Positions 1 through 8,251 of a stretch of DNA of 64,000 nt are shown here, one piece after another (the first letter of the stretch is position 1; every line of letters begins with the position of its first letter). A model generated the notes under the pieces. That model had not been told where the DNA came from. It did not search any database and worked only from the letters and a program-made list of their open reading frames with translations. A program made the position numbers and the translations under genes. The stretch is from positions 1 to 64,000 of the forward strand of contig JAWKQN010000018.1 in NCBI GenBank assembly GCA_041390125.1, given 5' to 3'. The stretch comes from Gemmatimonadota bacterium. Lineage in GTDB: Bacteria > Gemmatimonadota > Gemmatimonadetes > Longimicrobiales > Gaopeijiaceae.

Positions 1-579
1 GGCATCCGCGAGGGTCACGAGCCCGGCAGCATGCCCGACCGGTACGTGGGTGGACTGGGCGAGGCCGGGACGGAGGCCATCGGGCGGTTCGTGCGCGAAG
101 GCGGGTGGCTGGTCGCGTTCGATGCGTCCGTGGACTATGCGATCGCCACCTTCGATCTGCCCTTCCGCAACGTCGTGCGCGGCGTGGACTCGCAGGACTT
201 CTTCATTCCCGGGTCGATCATCCAGCTGCGCGTGGATCCATCGCACCCGCTGACCTGGGGCGTGGCGGAGGATGCGGTCACCCTGTTCGCGGGCAGCCAG
301 GTGCTGGAGCATTCCGGCAGCGACGGAGCCTCCCGGACGCCGGTGTGCTACGCCGACACCGACTACCTCGTCAGCGGCTGGACCCTGGGCGGAGATGCGT
401 ACCTGGCGGGTCGCACGGCCGCCGCCCAGGTGCCCGTCGGTGACGGACAGGTGGTGCTGTTCGGGTTCACGCCACACTTCCGCGGTCAGCCGCGCAACAC
501 GTTCAAGCTGCTGTTCAACGCGTTGATGGGTCCGGTCACGGAGGGGCTGCCGGCGGGGGAGGGGCTGAGGTGCAGGTAG
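1..579 (+). CDS. M14 zinc carboxypeptidase family protein, C-terminal part (5' end outside window)
   Basis: The reading frame is open from base 1, so the gene begins upstream of the window. The visible 192 residues match the C-terminal glutamine-amidotransferase-like domain that follows the peptidase domain in the large secreted M14 carboxypeptidases of Gemmatimonadota. Recognisable segments are the opening GIREGHEPG stretch, an FVREGGWLVAFDAS strand-turn-strand, and the closing VVLFGFTPHFRGQP...FKLLFNAL. This domain usually lacks an amidotransferase nucleophile and none is seen here. The zinc-binding catalytic domain would lie upstream, so activity cannot be judged. The stop is followed by about 90 bases before the next gene. 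The family call rests on remembered domain architecture. Confidence 0.72.
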   Translation, partial: GIREGHEPGSMPDRYVGGLGEAGTEAIGRFVREGGWLVAFDASVDYAIATFDLPFRNVVRGVDSQDFFIPGSIIQLRVDPSHPLTWGVAEDAVTLFAGSQVLEHSGSDGASRTPVCYADTDYLVSGWTLGGDAYLAGRTAAAQVPVGDGQVVLFGFTPHFRGQPRNTFKLLFNALMGPVTEGLPAGEGLRCR

Positions 580-670
580 GGCCTGCGGGACCCCTGGTAC
601 GACCCTCCTTCTGCAATCGACGAGCGCGACGGGCGTAGCCTTCCGCGACAGACCGGTCGGGGAGGGGACG

Positions 671-1330
671 ATGGGAGTGATCGCGGTCGTGTTGAGCGTC
701 GCCACGCTACTGACGCCTACGGACACGCTGTACCTGGAGCTCGTGGGCAATGCGGGCGTGGTGCTCAGCGATGGGGAGGTCTCGTTGCTGGTGGATCTCC
801 CCTACGAGTCGGGTGCCTTCGGCTACCAGGAGTATTCCGTGGGTTCGCTCCAGCCCAGAGGGCAGGTGGTCTCCGTCATCACCCACGCGCATACGGATCA
901 CTTCGACGCCGGACTCTGGCGATCACGCGAACCCTGGCGGGTGATGGGTCCGCCGAGCGTCGTGGCGGGTCTTCCCCCGGACCGGGTGCTGCGCGGGGAC
1001 AGTGTCCGCATCGGCTCCTTCGATGTGGTCGCGCTGCGCACGCCGCACACGCCCGACCACCAATCCTATCGGCTCCGTTGGCGTGGCCGCGTCGTGCACG
1101 CCACGGGAGACACGGAAGACCCCTCCGCGCTCGAGGGCAGCCCGGATCTCGATGTCTTGTTCATCACTCCATGGCTCAGTTGCGCGGCCGCGGAGCGGGG
1201 GATCGAGCTGCCGGGACGCTCCATCGCCTATCATCTGCGGCCCGACGGCGGGGACCGCCTCTGCGCGGGTGTGACCGGATCGCACCAGGGTACGCGGATC
1301 ACCCTGTCTCCGGCTTCGCCCGCGGGCTGA
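671..1330 (+). CDS. MBL-fold metal-dependent hydrolase, probably secreted or frameshifted at its 3' end
   Basis: A 219-residue metallo-beta-lactamase-fold protein. The ATG has a strong GGAGGGG ribosome site. The N-terminus (VIAVVLSVATLL) resembles a short signal peptide. The metal motif HAHTDHFD lies near residue 72. It is followed by the family's usual downstream ligands: HTPDH near residue 119, the Asp of ATGDTED, and a final His in AYHLRPDGG. This layout fits UlaG/L-ascorbate-lactonase-like or RNase-Z-like hydrolases; the substrate is unknown. The last 20 residues look poorly conserved. Coding-like sequence continues in another frame just downstream (1323-1463), so the true C-terminus may have been lost by a frameshift near 1300-1330. 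Confidence 0.8.
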   Translation: MGVIAVVLSVATLLTPTDTLYLELVGNAGVVLSDGEVSLLVDLPYESGAFGYQEYSVGSLQPRGQVVSVITHAHTDHFDAGLWRSREPWRVMGPPSVVAGLPPDRVLRGDSVRIGSFDVVALRTPHTPDHQSYRLRWRGRVVHATGDTEDPSALEGSPDLDVLFITPWLSCAAAERGIELPGRSIAYHLRPDGGDRLCAGVTGSHQGTRITLSPASPAG

Positions 1331-1463
1331 GCGCGCGCGGGTCTCGCACACCGGAGCGCACTCGCACGCGTTCCAGGACTTCATGCGCGAGGCCAATCGC
1401 GGTGGACGGGTTCGCTTCTTTGCCACCCTCGCCGAGGCGGAGGCCTGGCTGGATCAACGTTGA
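1323..1463 (+). pseudogene. Orphan coding remnant or frameshifted C-terminus behind the MBL-fold gene
   Basis: In the third frame, bases 1323-1463 read as a plausible protein end containing HSHAFQDFMREANRGG and then RVRFFATLAEAEAWLDQ before a TGA. The last part has the look of the terminal strand-helix of SpoIIAA-like STAS domains, where a hydrophobic strand precedes an 'EAxAWL' helix. There is no start codon or ribosome site, and the frame is closed upstream by a stop at 1272-1274. It is either the displaced C-terminus of the MBL gene or the tail of a deleted gene. I cannot decide between these from sequence alone. Confidence 0.45.
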
Positions 1464-1585
1464 CGGAGTCCCGGTCCGACGGACCTGTCGCGTGCCCCCG
1501 CCCTTTCCCTCCCCCTCCCTCCCCCGCACAATGGCTGTCTCCCACCGGGGCTCGCCCGGCGGGACGCCACGGAAGGGGGAACCAG

Positions 1586-2764
1586 ATGAGCGGAGGTCGG
1601 GACGGCGCAGCCACACCCACGCACGGAGCCGGGAACGAACCGGCGGCCGTGCCCCTCGGTCGGCGTGCCTTCGTCGGGAGGGCCGCCGCCGGACTCGCCG
1701 CCACCACGGCCGTGGCCTGCGGGGGCGGGGACGGCGAGCTCGACGGCGCTCCCGCCGTGCAGACCAACCGCACGGTGCGATGGCGCATGGCCTCCAGCTA
1801 TCCCCGCAATCTGGACACGCTGTGGGGATCCGCGGAGGCGTTCTCCCGGCACCTCTCGGAGCTGACCGGCGGCCGCTTCGAGCTGCGGCCCTATCCGTCG
1901 GGGGAGCTGGTGCCCGGACTCGAGGTGCTGGACGCGGTCCAGCAGGGGGCCGTCCAGTGCGGGCAAACCCCCAGCTACTACTACACCGGCAAGAACCCCG
2001 CGCTCGCCTTCGACACCTGCGTGCCCTTCGGCTTCAATGCGCGCCAGCAAGCCGCGTGGCTGCAGGAAGGGGGCGGCCTGGAGCACATGCGGCGCGTCTA
2101 CGCCGACTTCAACATCCTCCACTTCCCCATGGGCAACACCGGCGCGCAGATGGGCGGCTGGTTCCGGCGCGAGGTGAACTCGGCGTCGGATCTGCGCGGC
2201 ATCAAGATGCGCATCCCGGGGATGGGCGGGCTGGTGATGGACCGGATCGGGGTGTCCGTGCAGAACATCGCTGCAGGTGAGCTCTTCCCGGCCCTCGAGC
2301 GCGGTGCGATCGACGCGGCCGAGTGGGTGGGTCCGGCCGACGACGAACGTCTGGGGCTCCAGGACGCGGCAGCCTACTACTACTACCCGGGATGGTGGGA
2401 GCCGGGCCCCGAGGTGGCGTGCATCGTCAACCAGCAGGCCTGGGACCAGCTGCCCTCCGAGTATCAGGTCGCGCTGCGGGTGGCCGCGTCCGCCACCCGA
2501 CAGGAGCTGCAGGCCGCCTACGACGCGCGCAATCCGCCCGCGCTCGCGCGCCTGGTGGAAGGAGGCGTGCAGCTCCGCCCCTTCTCCACCGAGATCATGG
2601 ACGTCGCCCGCCGCGCCACCGAGGAGATGCTGGAGGAGAGCGCGGCGGCCGACGCGGGCTACCGAGAGATCTACGAGAGCTGGAAGCAGTTCCGGGACGC
2701 GTCGTTCTCCTGGTTCGCGACCACGGAGCTGGCCTACGCGGAGTACGCGTTCCGGAAGGGGTGA
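1586..2764 (+). CDS. TRAP transporter solute-binding protein (DctP/TakP family)
   Basis: A 392-residue periplasmic substrate-capture protein for a tripartite ATP-independent transporter. The start is the ATG at 1586, preceded by GGAAGGGGGA. The N-terminus carries a twin-arginine-type signal (RRAFVGRAAAGLAATTAVAC) ending in a cysteine that could be lipidated. The mature domain starts at RWRMASSYP. It keeps the family's conserved segment LRGIKMRIPG, whose Arg normally salt-bridges the carboxylate of the ligand, and WVGPADDERLGL near residue 240. The sequence style is closest to 2-oxoacid or lactate binders such as TakP, so an organic acid ligand is inferred. No DctQ or DctM membrane subunit is in this window, so the protein is orphaned here. 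Confidence 0.9.
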   Translation: MSGGRDGAATPTHGAGNEPAAVPLGRRAFVGRAAAGLAATTAVACGGGDGELDGAPAVQTNRTVRWRMASSYPRNLDTLWGSAEAFSRHLSELTGGRFELRPYPSGELVPGLEVLDAVQQGAVQCGQTPSYYYTGKNPALAFDTCVPFGFNARQQAAWLQEGGGLEHMRRVYADFNILHFPMGNTGAQMGGWFRREVNSASDLRGIKMRIPGMGGLVMDRIGVSVQNIAAGELFPALERGAIDAAEWVGPADDERLGLQDAAAYYYYPGWWEPGPEVACIVNQQAWDQLPSEYQVALRVAASATRQELQAAYDARNPPALARLVEGGVQLRPFSTEIMDVARRATEEMLEESAAADAGYREIYESWKQFRDASFSWFATTELAYAEYAFRKG

Positions 2765-3026
2765 GCGCGAGGCGGAGGGTGGACGGTCCGTTCAGGCCGG
2801 AGGCCGCATTCCCGATCCGATCCGCCCCGCCCTCATGGTCCTCTCCTGGCTCTCGGTCCGTTCCGTCGAAGAGGCGCCACGGCCCCCGCGGTACGACGGG
2901 GGAGTCAACGTTCCGGTGTCGGGGGGGCGACCCGCAGGACCGAGCTTGCTCGTCCTCTCACCCCCCGCCTATCCTGGCCCACCAGCCCGCTTCGTCGGGG
3001 CCGACCCCTCACGTCCGATCCGAGCC

Positions 3027-4445
3027 ATGCCGCGACTCCGCCGTCTGTCCCTCTGCGCGACGCTCCTGGCCGTCCTGGCCTGGCCGCGGCCCGCAGCCGC
3101 CCAGACCGTGCCCGACTTCGACGCCGCCCGCGACGAAGCGGTGGCGACGCTCGTGGACCTGATCCGGATCAACACGACCAGCCCGCCGGGCAATGAGACC
3201 GAGGTGGCCGAGTACGTGAAGCGGGTGCTCGCCGAGGAAGGGATCGAGGGGCAGATCTACGCCAAGGACCCGACGCGCGGAAACCTGGTGGCCCGTCTGC
3301 CGGGCAACGGCACCAAGGAGCCGCTGCTGATCCTGGCGCACTCCGACGTGGTGGGTGCGGAGCTGGAATCGTGGACGGGCGATCCGTTCGCCGGCACCAT
3401 CGAGGACGGCTACGTCTACGGCCGCGGTGCGAGCGACGACAAGGACATGATCGCCGCGGCGCTCCAGGTGATGCTCATGGTCAAGCGGTCGGGACGTGTG
3501 CTCGATCGCGACATCATCCTGCTCATCGAGGCCGGTGAGGAAGGCGCCACCGAGTTCGGCATCGACTACATGGTGGAGAACCACCTCGACAAGATCCGGG
3601 CGGAGTTCGCGCTCAACGAAGGCGGGACCATCCACCAGACCGAGGACGGCTCCGTCGACTACGTCGTGGTGGGCGCCACCGAGAAGGTGCCGTGGCGTCA
3701 GATCAAGTTGGTGGCGAGAGGAACAGCCGGGCACGGATCCCAGCCCCGCCTGGACAACCCGGTGGTGCGCCTGGCGGCCGCGGTGGCCAAGGTGGGCGCG
3801 CACCAGATGCCGGCTCGCCTGAACGAGGTGACGCGCGAGTACTTCAAGCGGTTGGCCGAAATCAGCCCGCCCGAGCAGGCCGATCTGTATCGCAACATCG
3901 AGGATCCGACGCGTGGGCCGCAGATCGAGGAGGAGTTCCGGCGCAACGACATCGCCGCCAACTCCACGCTGCGAACATCCATCTCGCCCAACATCATCCA
4001 GGGCGGGTTCCGCTACAACGTGATCCCGAGCGAGGCCGAGGCCACGTTGGACGTGCGCGCCCTGCCGGACGAGGACATGGACGCGTTCCTGGACGAGCTC
4101 CGCCGCATCATCGACGATCCGCTGGTGGAGGTGACGCCTCCCGTGTCGTGGCGGCCGTCGGCTCCGCCGTCTCCGCTGTCGTCCGACCTGTTCCTGGCGC
4201 TCGAGGCGGCACAGGCGCGCATGTTCCCGGGCGCCATCACGCTGCCGACCATGTCCACCGGCGCGACGGACTCCGCGCAGCTGCGCGCGGCCGGCATCCC
4301 CACCTACGGGATCGGAGCGATGGCGCGCGACGAAGACTCCCGCGCCCACGGCAACGACGAGCGTGTCTCCGTGGAGGGCATGGGGACGTTCGTGGAGTAC
4401 ATCTGGTGGGCGGTGATGGAGGTCGCGGGCCGTCCGGCGAGCTGA
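3027..4445 (+). CDS. Secreted M20/M25/M40 family metallopeptidase
   Basis: A 472-residue di-zinc peptidase. The ATG at 3027 opens a clear signal peptide (LRRLSLCATLLAVLAWPRPAAAQ), which decides the start although the frame is open far upstream. Metal-site motifs appear in family order: AHSDVV, a GRGASDDKDM Asp, the catalytic GEEG, NEGG, and a late His in DEDSRAHGNDERV. The lid/dimerisation domain lies between about residues 210 and 340. The length is typical for the secreted M20 carboxypeptidases that trim peptides or acylated amino acids; the exact substrate cannot be read. About 260 bases without a recognisable gene separate it from the TRAP protein, so it is probably transcribed on its own. 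Confidence 0.93.
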   Translation: MPRLRRLSLCATLLAVLAWPRPAAAQTVPDFDAARDEAVATLVDLIRINTTSPPGNETEVAEYVKRVLAEEGIEGQIYAKDPTRGNLVARLPGNGTKEPLLILAHSDVVGAELESWTGDPFAGTIEDGYVYGRGASDDKDMIAAALQVMLMVKRSGRVLDRDIILLIEAGEEGATEFGIDYMVENHLDKIRAEFALNEGGTIHQTEDGSVDYVVVGATEKVPWRQIKLVARGTAGHGSQPRLDNPVVRLAAAVAKVGAHQMPARLNEVTREYFKRLAEISPPEQADLYRNIEDPTRGPQIEEEFRRNDIAANSTLRTSISPNIIQGGFRYNVIPSEAEATLDVRALPDEDMDAFLDELRRIIDDPLVEVTPPVSWRPSAPPSPLSSDLFLALEAAQARMFPGAITLPTMSTGATDSAQLRAAGIPTYGIGAMARDEDSRAHGNDERVSVEGMGTFVEYIWWAVMEVAGRPAS

Positions 4446-4446
4446 A

Positions 4447-4752
4447 GGCCACGAAGCGACCGGATCGGGCCCGGACGCCTGGCTCTACGAATCCCGCCGC
4501 CAGGTCGTGCGGATCACGGGGCTCATGGGTGCCATGAGCGACCAGGAGCGGCGCGACCTGGAGAAGGCCCGTTCGGACCTGGAGAAGGCGGAGGCGCAGA
4601 TGGCGGACATGCCCGAGATGGCGCGCCGCATGATGGAGGGCCAGCTCGAGAGGGCCCGGGCCCAACTGGCCGCCATGTCCGAGGACGGCGCGTTCGAGAC
4701 GGTGGTGGAGGTGGTGCGGATCGCCGTCAACGAGGGGCCACCGACCTCCTAG
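4447..4752 (+). pseudogene. Truncated gene remnant, coiled-coil C-terminus
   Basis: The frame reads as coding from about 4465 (GPDAWLYESRRQVVRITGLM) through a charged helical stretch rich in Glu, Arg and Met, ending at 4752. A GTG at 4507 would give an 81-residue protein, but coding character extends further 5' without a start codon, directly after the M20 stop. This looks like the C-terminal end of a larger secreted protein whose 5' part was deleted. The 'AWxY...R' strand followed by a long amphipathic helix recalls DUF4412-type lipoproteins, but that is a loose resemblance. A small expressed protein from the GTG cannot be excluded. Confidence 0.4.
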
Positions 4753-4874
4753 CCCCGGGCGGCCTCCACGCGGTCGGCGCGCCGTTCCCGCACGTCCGGG
4801 GACGGCGCTGCCCGCGGGAGCAGCCCGCGCGCCTCCAGGCGCCGGCCCACCGCCCTCTGGGCCCCGCCGCCTCG

Positions 4875-5183
4875 CTACCCCTCCTGCCCCGCCATCTCCT
4901 CTTTGAGGTGCATCTGCACCAGGTCCCCCACCGTGCAGTGGGCTTCCACCGGGTGCCGGAGAGGCCGGTCCAGGTGGACCTCGTAGTGGTTCCGGCGCCC
5001 CTCCCGGGTGCGCTCCAGGAACCCCCCCTCGTCCAGCTCGCCAATGATCCGGATCACGGCCCGCTCGGTGATCCCGATGTGCTGGGCCAGCTCCCGGACG
5101 GTCAGGTCCGGGTCCACGGCGATCGAGATCAGGACGTGGGCGTGATTGCTCAGGAAATGCCAGGTCGGCGGTCCGTCAGGCAC
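4875..5183 (-). CDS. Winged helix-turn-helix transcriptional regulator (MarR/ArsR-like), copy 1
   Basis: A 102-residue DNA-binding protein. The GTG at 5183 is chosen because GGGGGGAGGGG sits just upstream and the paralogue at 7.8-8.1 kb has the same arrangement. Residues 8-90 form one winged-helix domain: TVRELAQHIGITERAVIRII is the helix-turn-helix and RTREGRRNHYEV the wing. A single Cys in EAHCTVGDL follows. The gene is divergent from the SulP transporter gene with an 84-base shared upstream region, so control of that transporter and possibly itself is the natural inference. Protein copy 2 is about 80% identical over the shared domain. The effector signal is unknown. Confidence 0.85.
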   Translation of the reverse strand: MPDGPPTWHFLSNHAHVLISIAVDPDLTVRELAQHIGITERAVIRIIGELDEGGFLERTREGRRNHYEVHLDRPLRHPVEAHCTVGDLVQMHLKEEMAGQEG

Positions 5184-5202
5184 GGCTCCCCTCCCCCCAC
5201 AG

Positions 5203-5231
5203 TTGACAGAGATTTCAGGCAAATATATTCT
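5203..5231 (+). promoter_or_regulatory. Sigma70-type promoter of the SulP-carbonic anhydrase operon
   Basis: TTGACA (5203-5208) is followed after 17 bases by TATTCT (5226-5231), a near-consensus pair, about 37 bases ahead of the transporter start. The -10 region sits in an AT-rich patch that is striking in this GC-rich sequence. The divergent regulator starts 20 bases to the left, so a bound regulator could easily block this promoter. Confidence 0.75.
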
Positions 5232-5267
5232 AGCTCTCGTTATCCCGAAACCCATAGCCTCCGCCCT

Positions 5268-6992
5268 ATGTCCAAGACCTCCTTCTTCTCGAACGTCCGC
5301 GGGAACCTCTTCGGGGGCCTCACCGCGGGCATCGTCGCCTTGCCGCTAGCCCTGGCCTTCGGCGAGCAGACGGAGCTGGGCGCCATCGCCGGGCTGTACG
5401 GCGCCATCGCCCTCGGAATCGTGGCCGCGATCTTCGGCGGCACGCGCACCCAGATCAGCGGCCCCACCGCGCCGATGACCGTCGTCTCGGCGGTGGTGAT
5501 CGCCGAGGCCATCCGCTTCGCCGGCGGGCTGGAGGCGGGCTTCCCGCTGATCATCGCCACGTTCTTCCTGGCGGGCGCTCTCCAGTTGGGGATGGGCCTG
5601 CTCGGGATCGGCAAGCTCGTGCGCTACATGCCCTATCCGGTGGTGTCCGGGTTCATGAGCGGGATCGGCGTGATCATCGTGATCACCCAGATCTTCCCGT
5701 TCCTCGGCGTGGGCGCGCCCGCGGGCGGCCCCATGGGCACGATCCGCAGCCTGCACACCATCCCCGAGATCGTGAATCTGGCCTCGGTGGGGGTGGCGCT
5801 GGCCACGATCGCCATCATCTACCTGTTCCCGCGCATCACCAAGGTCGTGCCGTCCTCCCTGGTGGCCCTGATCGCGGTGTCGGTGGGCGCGTTCTTCCTG
5901 CTGGATCCGGATTCGATCCTGCGCATCAACTCGCGGGGCCCCATCCCGACCGGCCTGCCGGAGCTCCAGCTCGGCTTCTGGGGCGTCTTCGGCAGCTTCG
6001 AGTTGGTCATGTTCATGCTCGAGTACGGCTTCACGCTGGCCGCCCTCGGCTCCATCGACTCGCTGCTCACGTCGCTGGTGGCGGACAACATGACCAAGAC
6101 CCGCCACGACAGTAACAAGGAGCTCGTGGGTCAGGGTCTGGGCAACATGGCGGGCGCTCTGATCGGCGGTCTGCCGGGTGCGGGCGCCACGATGCGCACC
6201 GTGATCAACATCAAGTCGGGCGGAACCGACAAGCTGTCCGGTGTCGTGGCCGGTACACTGCTGCTGGCCATCCTGCTGGGACTGGGCTCGCTGGTCGGGC
6301 ACGTCCCCAACGGGGTGCTGGCCGGCATCCTGATCACGGTCGGGATCGGCATCATCGACTACAAGGGCATGCGCCACCTGCGCACCGTCCCGCGCGCCGA
6401 TGCGGCCGTCATGATCGCCGTCCTGGCGCTCACCGTGTTCGTGGACCTGCTGGTGGCCGTGGCTGCCGGTATGGTGATGGCGGCCCTGCTGTTCATGAAG
6501 GGCATCGCGGACGTGGTGGAGCACCGCACCCAGAGCGCTCCGTTGAAGGAGTTCTCGCGAGAGCTGCCGTGGTCGGACGAAGGCGACCTGATCGCCCGCC
6601 GTGGCGACAAGGTCTACATCAAGCACCTGGACGGGCCGCTGTTCTTCGGCTTCGCCAGCCGCTTCCAGGAGCTGGTGCGCCGCCTCCCCGCGCTGGAGGT
6701 GGTGGTGATCCGGATGGAGAAGGTCCCGTACATGGACCAGTCCGGTCTCTATGCGCTGGAGGAGGCCATCCTGGAGCTGCGCAAGCAGGACATCAAGGTG
6801 GTCCTCACCGACATCCACGGGCAGCCGCGTGATCTGGCGGAGAAGATCCGCCTGATCCCCGACCTGGTCCCCGAGCGGTACTGCTTCGCCACGTTCCGGG
6901 AGTGCGCGCTCTGGCTGGAGCGGTACCTGGAGGATCCGACCGTGGAGCCCTCGGTGACGCCGCGGCCCGAGTTGGAGCCGGTCGGGGTTTGA
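5268..6992 (+). CDS. SulP family inorganic anion transporter with STAS domain (candidate bicarbonate transporter)
   Basis: A 574-residue inner-membrane anion carrier. The N-terminal SulP signature is clear (GNLFGGLTAGIVALPLALAFG, then GGTRTQISGPTAPMT). It is followed by about a dozen hydrophobic helices and, from about residue 440, a cytoplasmic STAS domain (MDQSGLYALEEAILEL). SulP members carry sulfate, bicarbonate or dicarboxylates. Here the gene is followed within 70 bases by a beta-carbonic anhydrase, and that pairing is the classical sign of bicarbonate uptake, as with BicA-like carriers. The ATG at 5268 lies at the start of homology and 37 bases after the promoter; no strong ribosome site is seen. 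Substrate assignment is inference from context. Confidence 0.92.
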   Translation: MSKTSFFSNVRGNLFGGLTAGIVALPLALAFGEQTELGAIAGLYGAIALGIVAAIFGGTRTQISGPTAPMTVVSAVVIAEAIRFAGGLEAGFPLIIATFFLAGALQLGMGLLGIGKLVRYMPYPVVSGFMSGIGVIIVITQIFPFLGVGAPAGGPMGTIRSLHTIPEIVNLASVGVALATIAIIYLFPRITKVVPSSLVALIAVSVGAFFLLDPDSILRINSRGPIPTGLPELQLGFWGVFGSFELVMFMLEYGFTLAALGSIDSLLTSLVADNMTKTRHDSNKELVGQGLGNMAGALIGGLPGAGATMRTVINIKSGGTDKLSGVVAGTLLLAILLGLGSLVGHVPNGVLAGILITVGIGIIDYKGMRHLRTVPRADAAVMIAVLALTVFVDLLVAVAAGMVMAALLFMKGIADVVEHRTQSAPLKEFSRELPWSDEGDLIARRGDKVYIKHLDGPLFFGFASRFQELVRRLPALEVVVIRMEKVPYMDQSGLYALEEAILELRKQDIKVVLTDIHGQPRDLAEKIRLIPDLVPERYCFATFRECALWLERYLEDPTVEPSVTPRPELEPVGV

Positions 6993-7060
6993 GTGCAGCA
7001 CGCAACGCCAACACGAAGCAAACGACGTCTGGATCGACCTTCCTGTCTGGAGACTGAACG

Positions 7061-7693
7061 ATGACCACGATGATGGCCACCACGCACACGAAGGACACGC
7101 AGGCCGCCGTGACGCCCGAGGATGCGCTGCGCTTCCTGCGCGAGGGCAATGAGCGATTCCTCAACGGCAACACCATCGAGCGGCCCTGGCTCGAGCAGAT
7201 CCGTACCACCGCCGAGGGGCAGTATCCGTTCGCCGTCGTGCTCGGCTGCATCGATTCGCGGGTCCCGGTCGAGGCGGTGTTCGATCAGGGCATCGGGGAC
7301 GTCTTCACGGCGCGTGTGGCAGGCAATGTCATCAACGCGGACATCCTCGGAAGCATGGAGTTCGCCTGCAAGCTCGCGGGAGCGAAGGCCATCGTGATCA
7401 TGGGTCACACGGCCTGCGGCGCCGTCAAGGGTGCGATTGCCAACGCGCAGATGGGCAACCTCACGGAGCTGGTGAGCAAGATCGCGCCGGCCGTGAACAC
7501 CGCGCGCGCGGAAGACCCGGCCGAGGGGGAAGGCTTCGTGGATCGGGTGGTCGAGATCAACATCGGGGGCGTGCTGCGCCAGATCCGTGAGCGTAGCGCG
7601 GTGCTGGCGCAGATGGAGCGGGATGGAGAGATCGCCCTCGTCGGTGCCATGTACGACGTGGCGACCGGAGAGGTGCGTTTCCTCGACGCCTGA
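7061..7693 (+). CDS. Beta-class carbonic anhydrase
   Basis: A 210-residue enzyme interconverting CO2 and bicarbonate. All active-site residues are present: zinc ligands Cys63 (in GCIDSRVP), His116 and Cys119 (in MGHTACGAVKGA), plus the Asp65-Arg67 dyad. The C-terminal IGGVLRQIRERS helix and the closing VGAMYDVATGEVRFL strand are typical of the plant-type beta subgroup. The ATG has a GGAG ribosome site 8 bases upstream. It follows the SulP transporter gene with a 68-base gap and no terminator between them, so the two are probably co-transcribed. The enzyme would convert imported bicarbonate to CO2 or recapture CO2, for carboxylases or pH balance. A strong hairpin follows the stop. Confidence 0.96.
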   Translation: MTTMMATTHTKDTQAAVTPEDALRFLREGNERFLNGNTIERPWLEQIRTTAEGQYPFAVVLGCIDSRVPVEAVFDQGIGDVFTARVAGNVINADILGSMEFACKLAGAKAIVIMGHTACGAVKGAIANAQMGNLTELVSKIAPAVNTARAEDPAEGEGFVDRVVEINIGGVLRQIRERSAVLAQMERDGEIALVGAMYDVATGEVRFLDA

Positions 7694-7702
7694 CGTGGGA
7701 AC

Positions 7703-7730
7703 GGCGCGGGGGCCATGCGGCCCCCGCGCC
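7703..7730. terminator. Perfect 12-bp hairpin after the carbonic anhydrase gene
   Basis: GGCGCGGGGGCC (7703-7714), loop ATGC, GGCCCCCGCGCC (7719-7730). The stem is perfect and starts 10 bases after the stop codon. It lies between convergent genes and could serve both directions. There is no T-tract, as is common in very GC-rich genomes. Confidence 0.7.
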
Positions 7731-7810
7731 TCATCGCACGCTCGAGCCGGTCCGGCGCCCGACCGGCGGGCCCGGGGCGGCCACGGTCGGCGAGCCCAGA
7801 CGTGGTCGGG

Positions 7811-8125
7811 TCACTCGCGCGGCGGCGCGACCCTGGGACCGGTGCCGTCGCGGTACATCCGGATCAGGTCGCCTACCGTGCAGTGGGCTTCGACCGGGTG
7901 CCGGAGCGGCTGGTCCAGGTTGATGTCGTAGTGGTTGCGGCGTCCCTCACGGGTGCGCACCAGGAATCCGTCCTCGTCGAGCTCGCCGATGATGCGGATG
8001 ACGGCGCGCTCGGTGATCCCGATCCACTGCGCCAGCTCCCGGACCGTCAGATCCGGATCGCTCGAGATGCAGAGCAGGACGTGGGCATGATTGGTCAGGA
8101 AATGCCACGTCGATCCTTCCTGCAC
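7811..8125 (-). CDS. Winged helix-turn-helix transcriptional regulator, copy 2
   Basis: A 104-residue paralogue of the regulator at 4875-5183. The shared block runs from TWHFLTNHAHVL through TVRELAQWIGITERAVIRII and the wing RTREGRRNHYDI to HPVEAHCTVGDL. The two copies are also visibly similar as DNA (about 4912-5163 against 7862-8106). The GTG at 8125 follows GGGGAGGGG, the same start context as copy 1. The extreme C-termini differ (DGTGPRVAPPRE here). It is divergent from the second carbonic anhydrase-like gene and convergent with the first. The duplication of regulator plus effector suggests the two units answer the same or related signals. Confidence 0.85.
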   Translation of the reverse strand: MQEGSTWHFLTNHAHVLLCISSDPDLTVRELAQWIGITERAVIRIIGELDEDGFLVRTREGRRNHYDINLDQPLRHPVEAHCTVGDLIRMYRDGTGPRVAPPRE

Positions 8126-8251
8126 GACCCCTCCCCATTGGTGTGAGGCAGCGACCCCGGACGCTCCGCGGCGCATCCTCCACTCCGGGCGAAGCGGCGT
8201 GCCGCAGCGCGGTGGACCCGGCGTCCACTGGACCCCGTGCCCTGGGACTCC

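Noticed and set aside
3009..4349. A 446-codon minus-strand frame antisense to the M20 peptidase
   Set aside because: It is an Arg/His-rich shadow; the plus strand has all M20 motifs.
4912..8106. The paired similar DNA segments as a mobile element
   Set aside because: The similarity is confined to the coding part of two regulators; no terminal repeats, target duplications or transposase are present.
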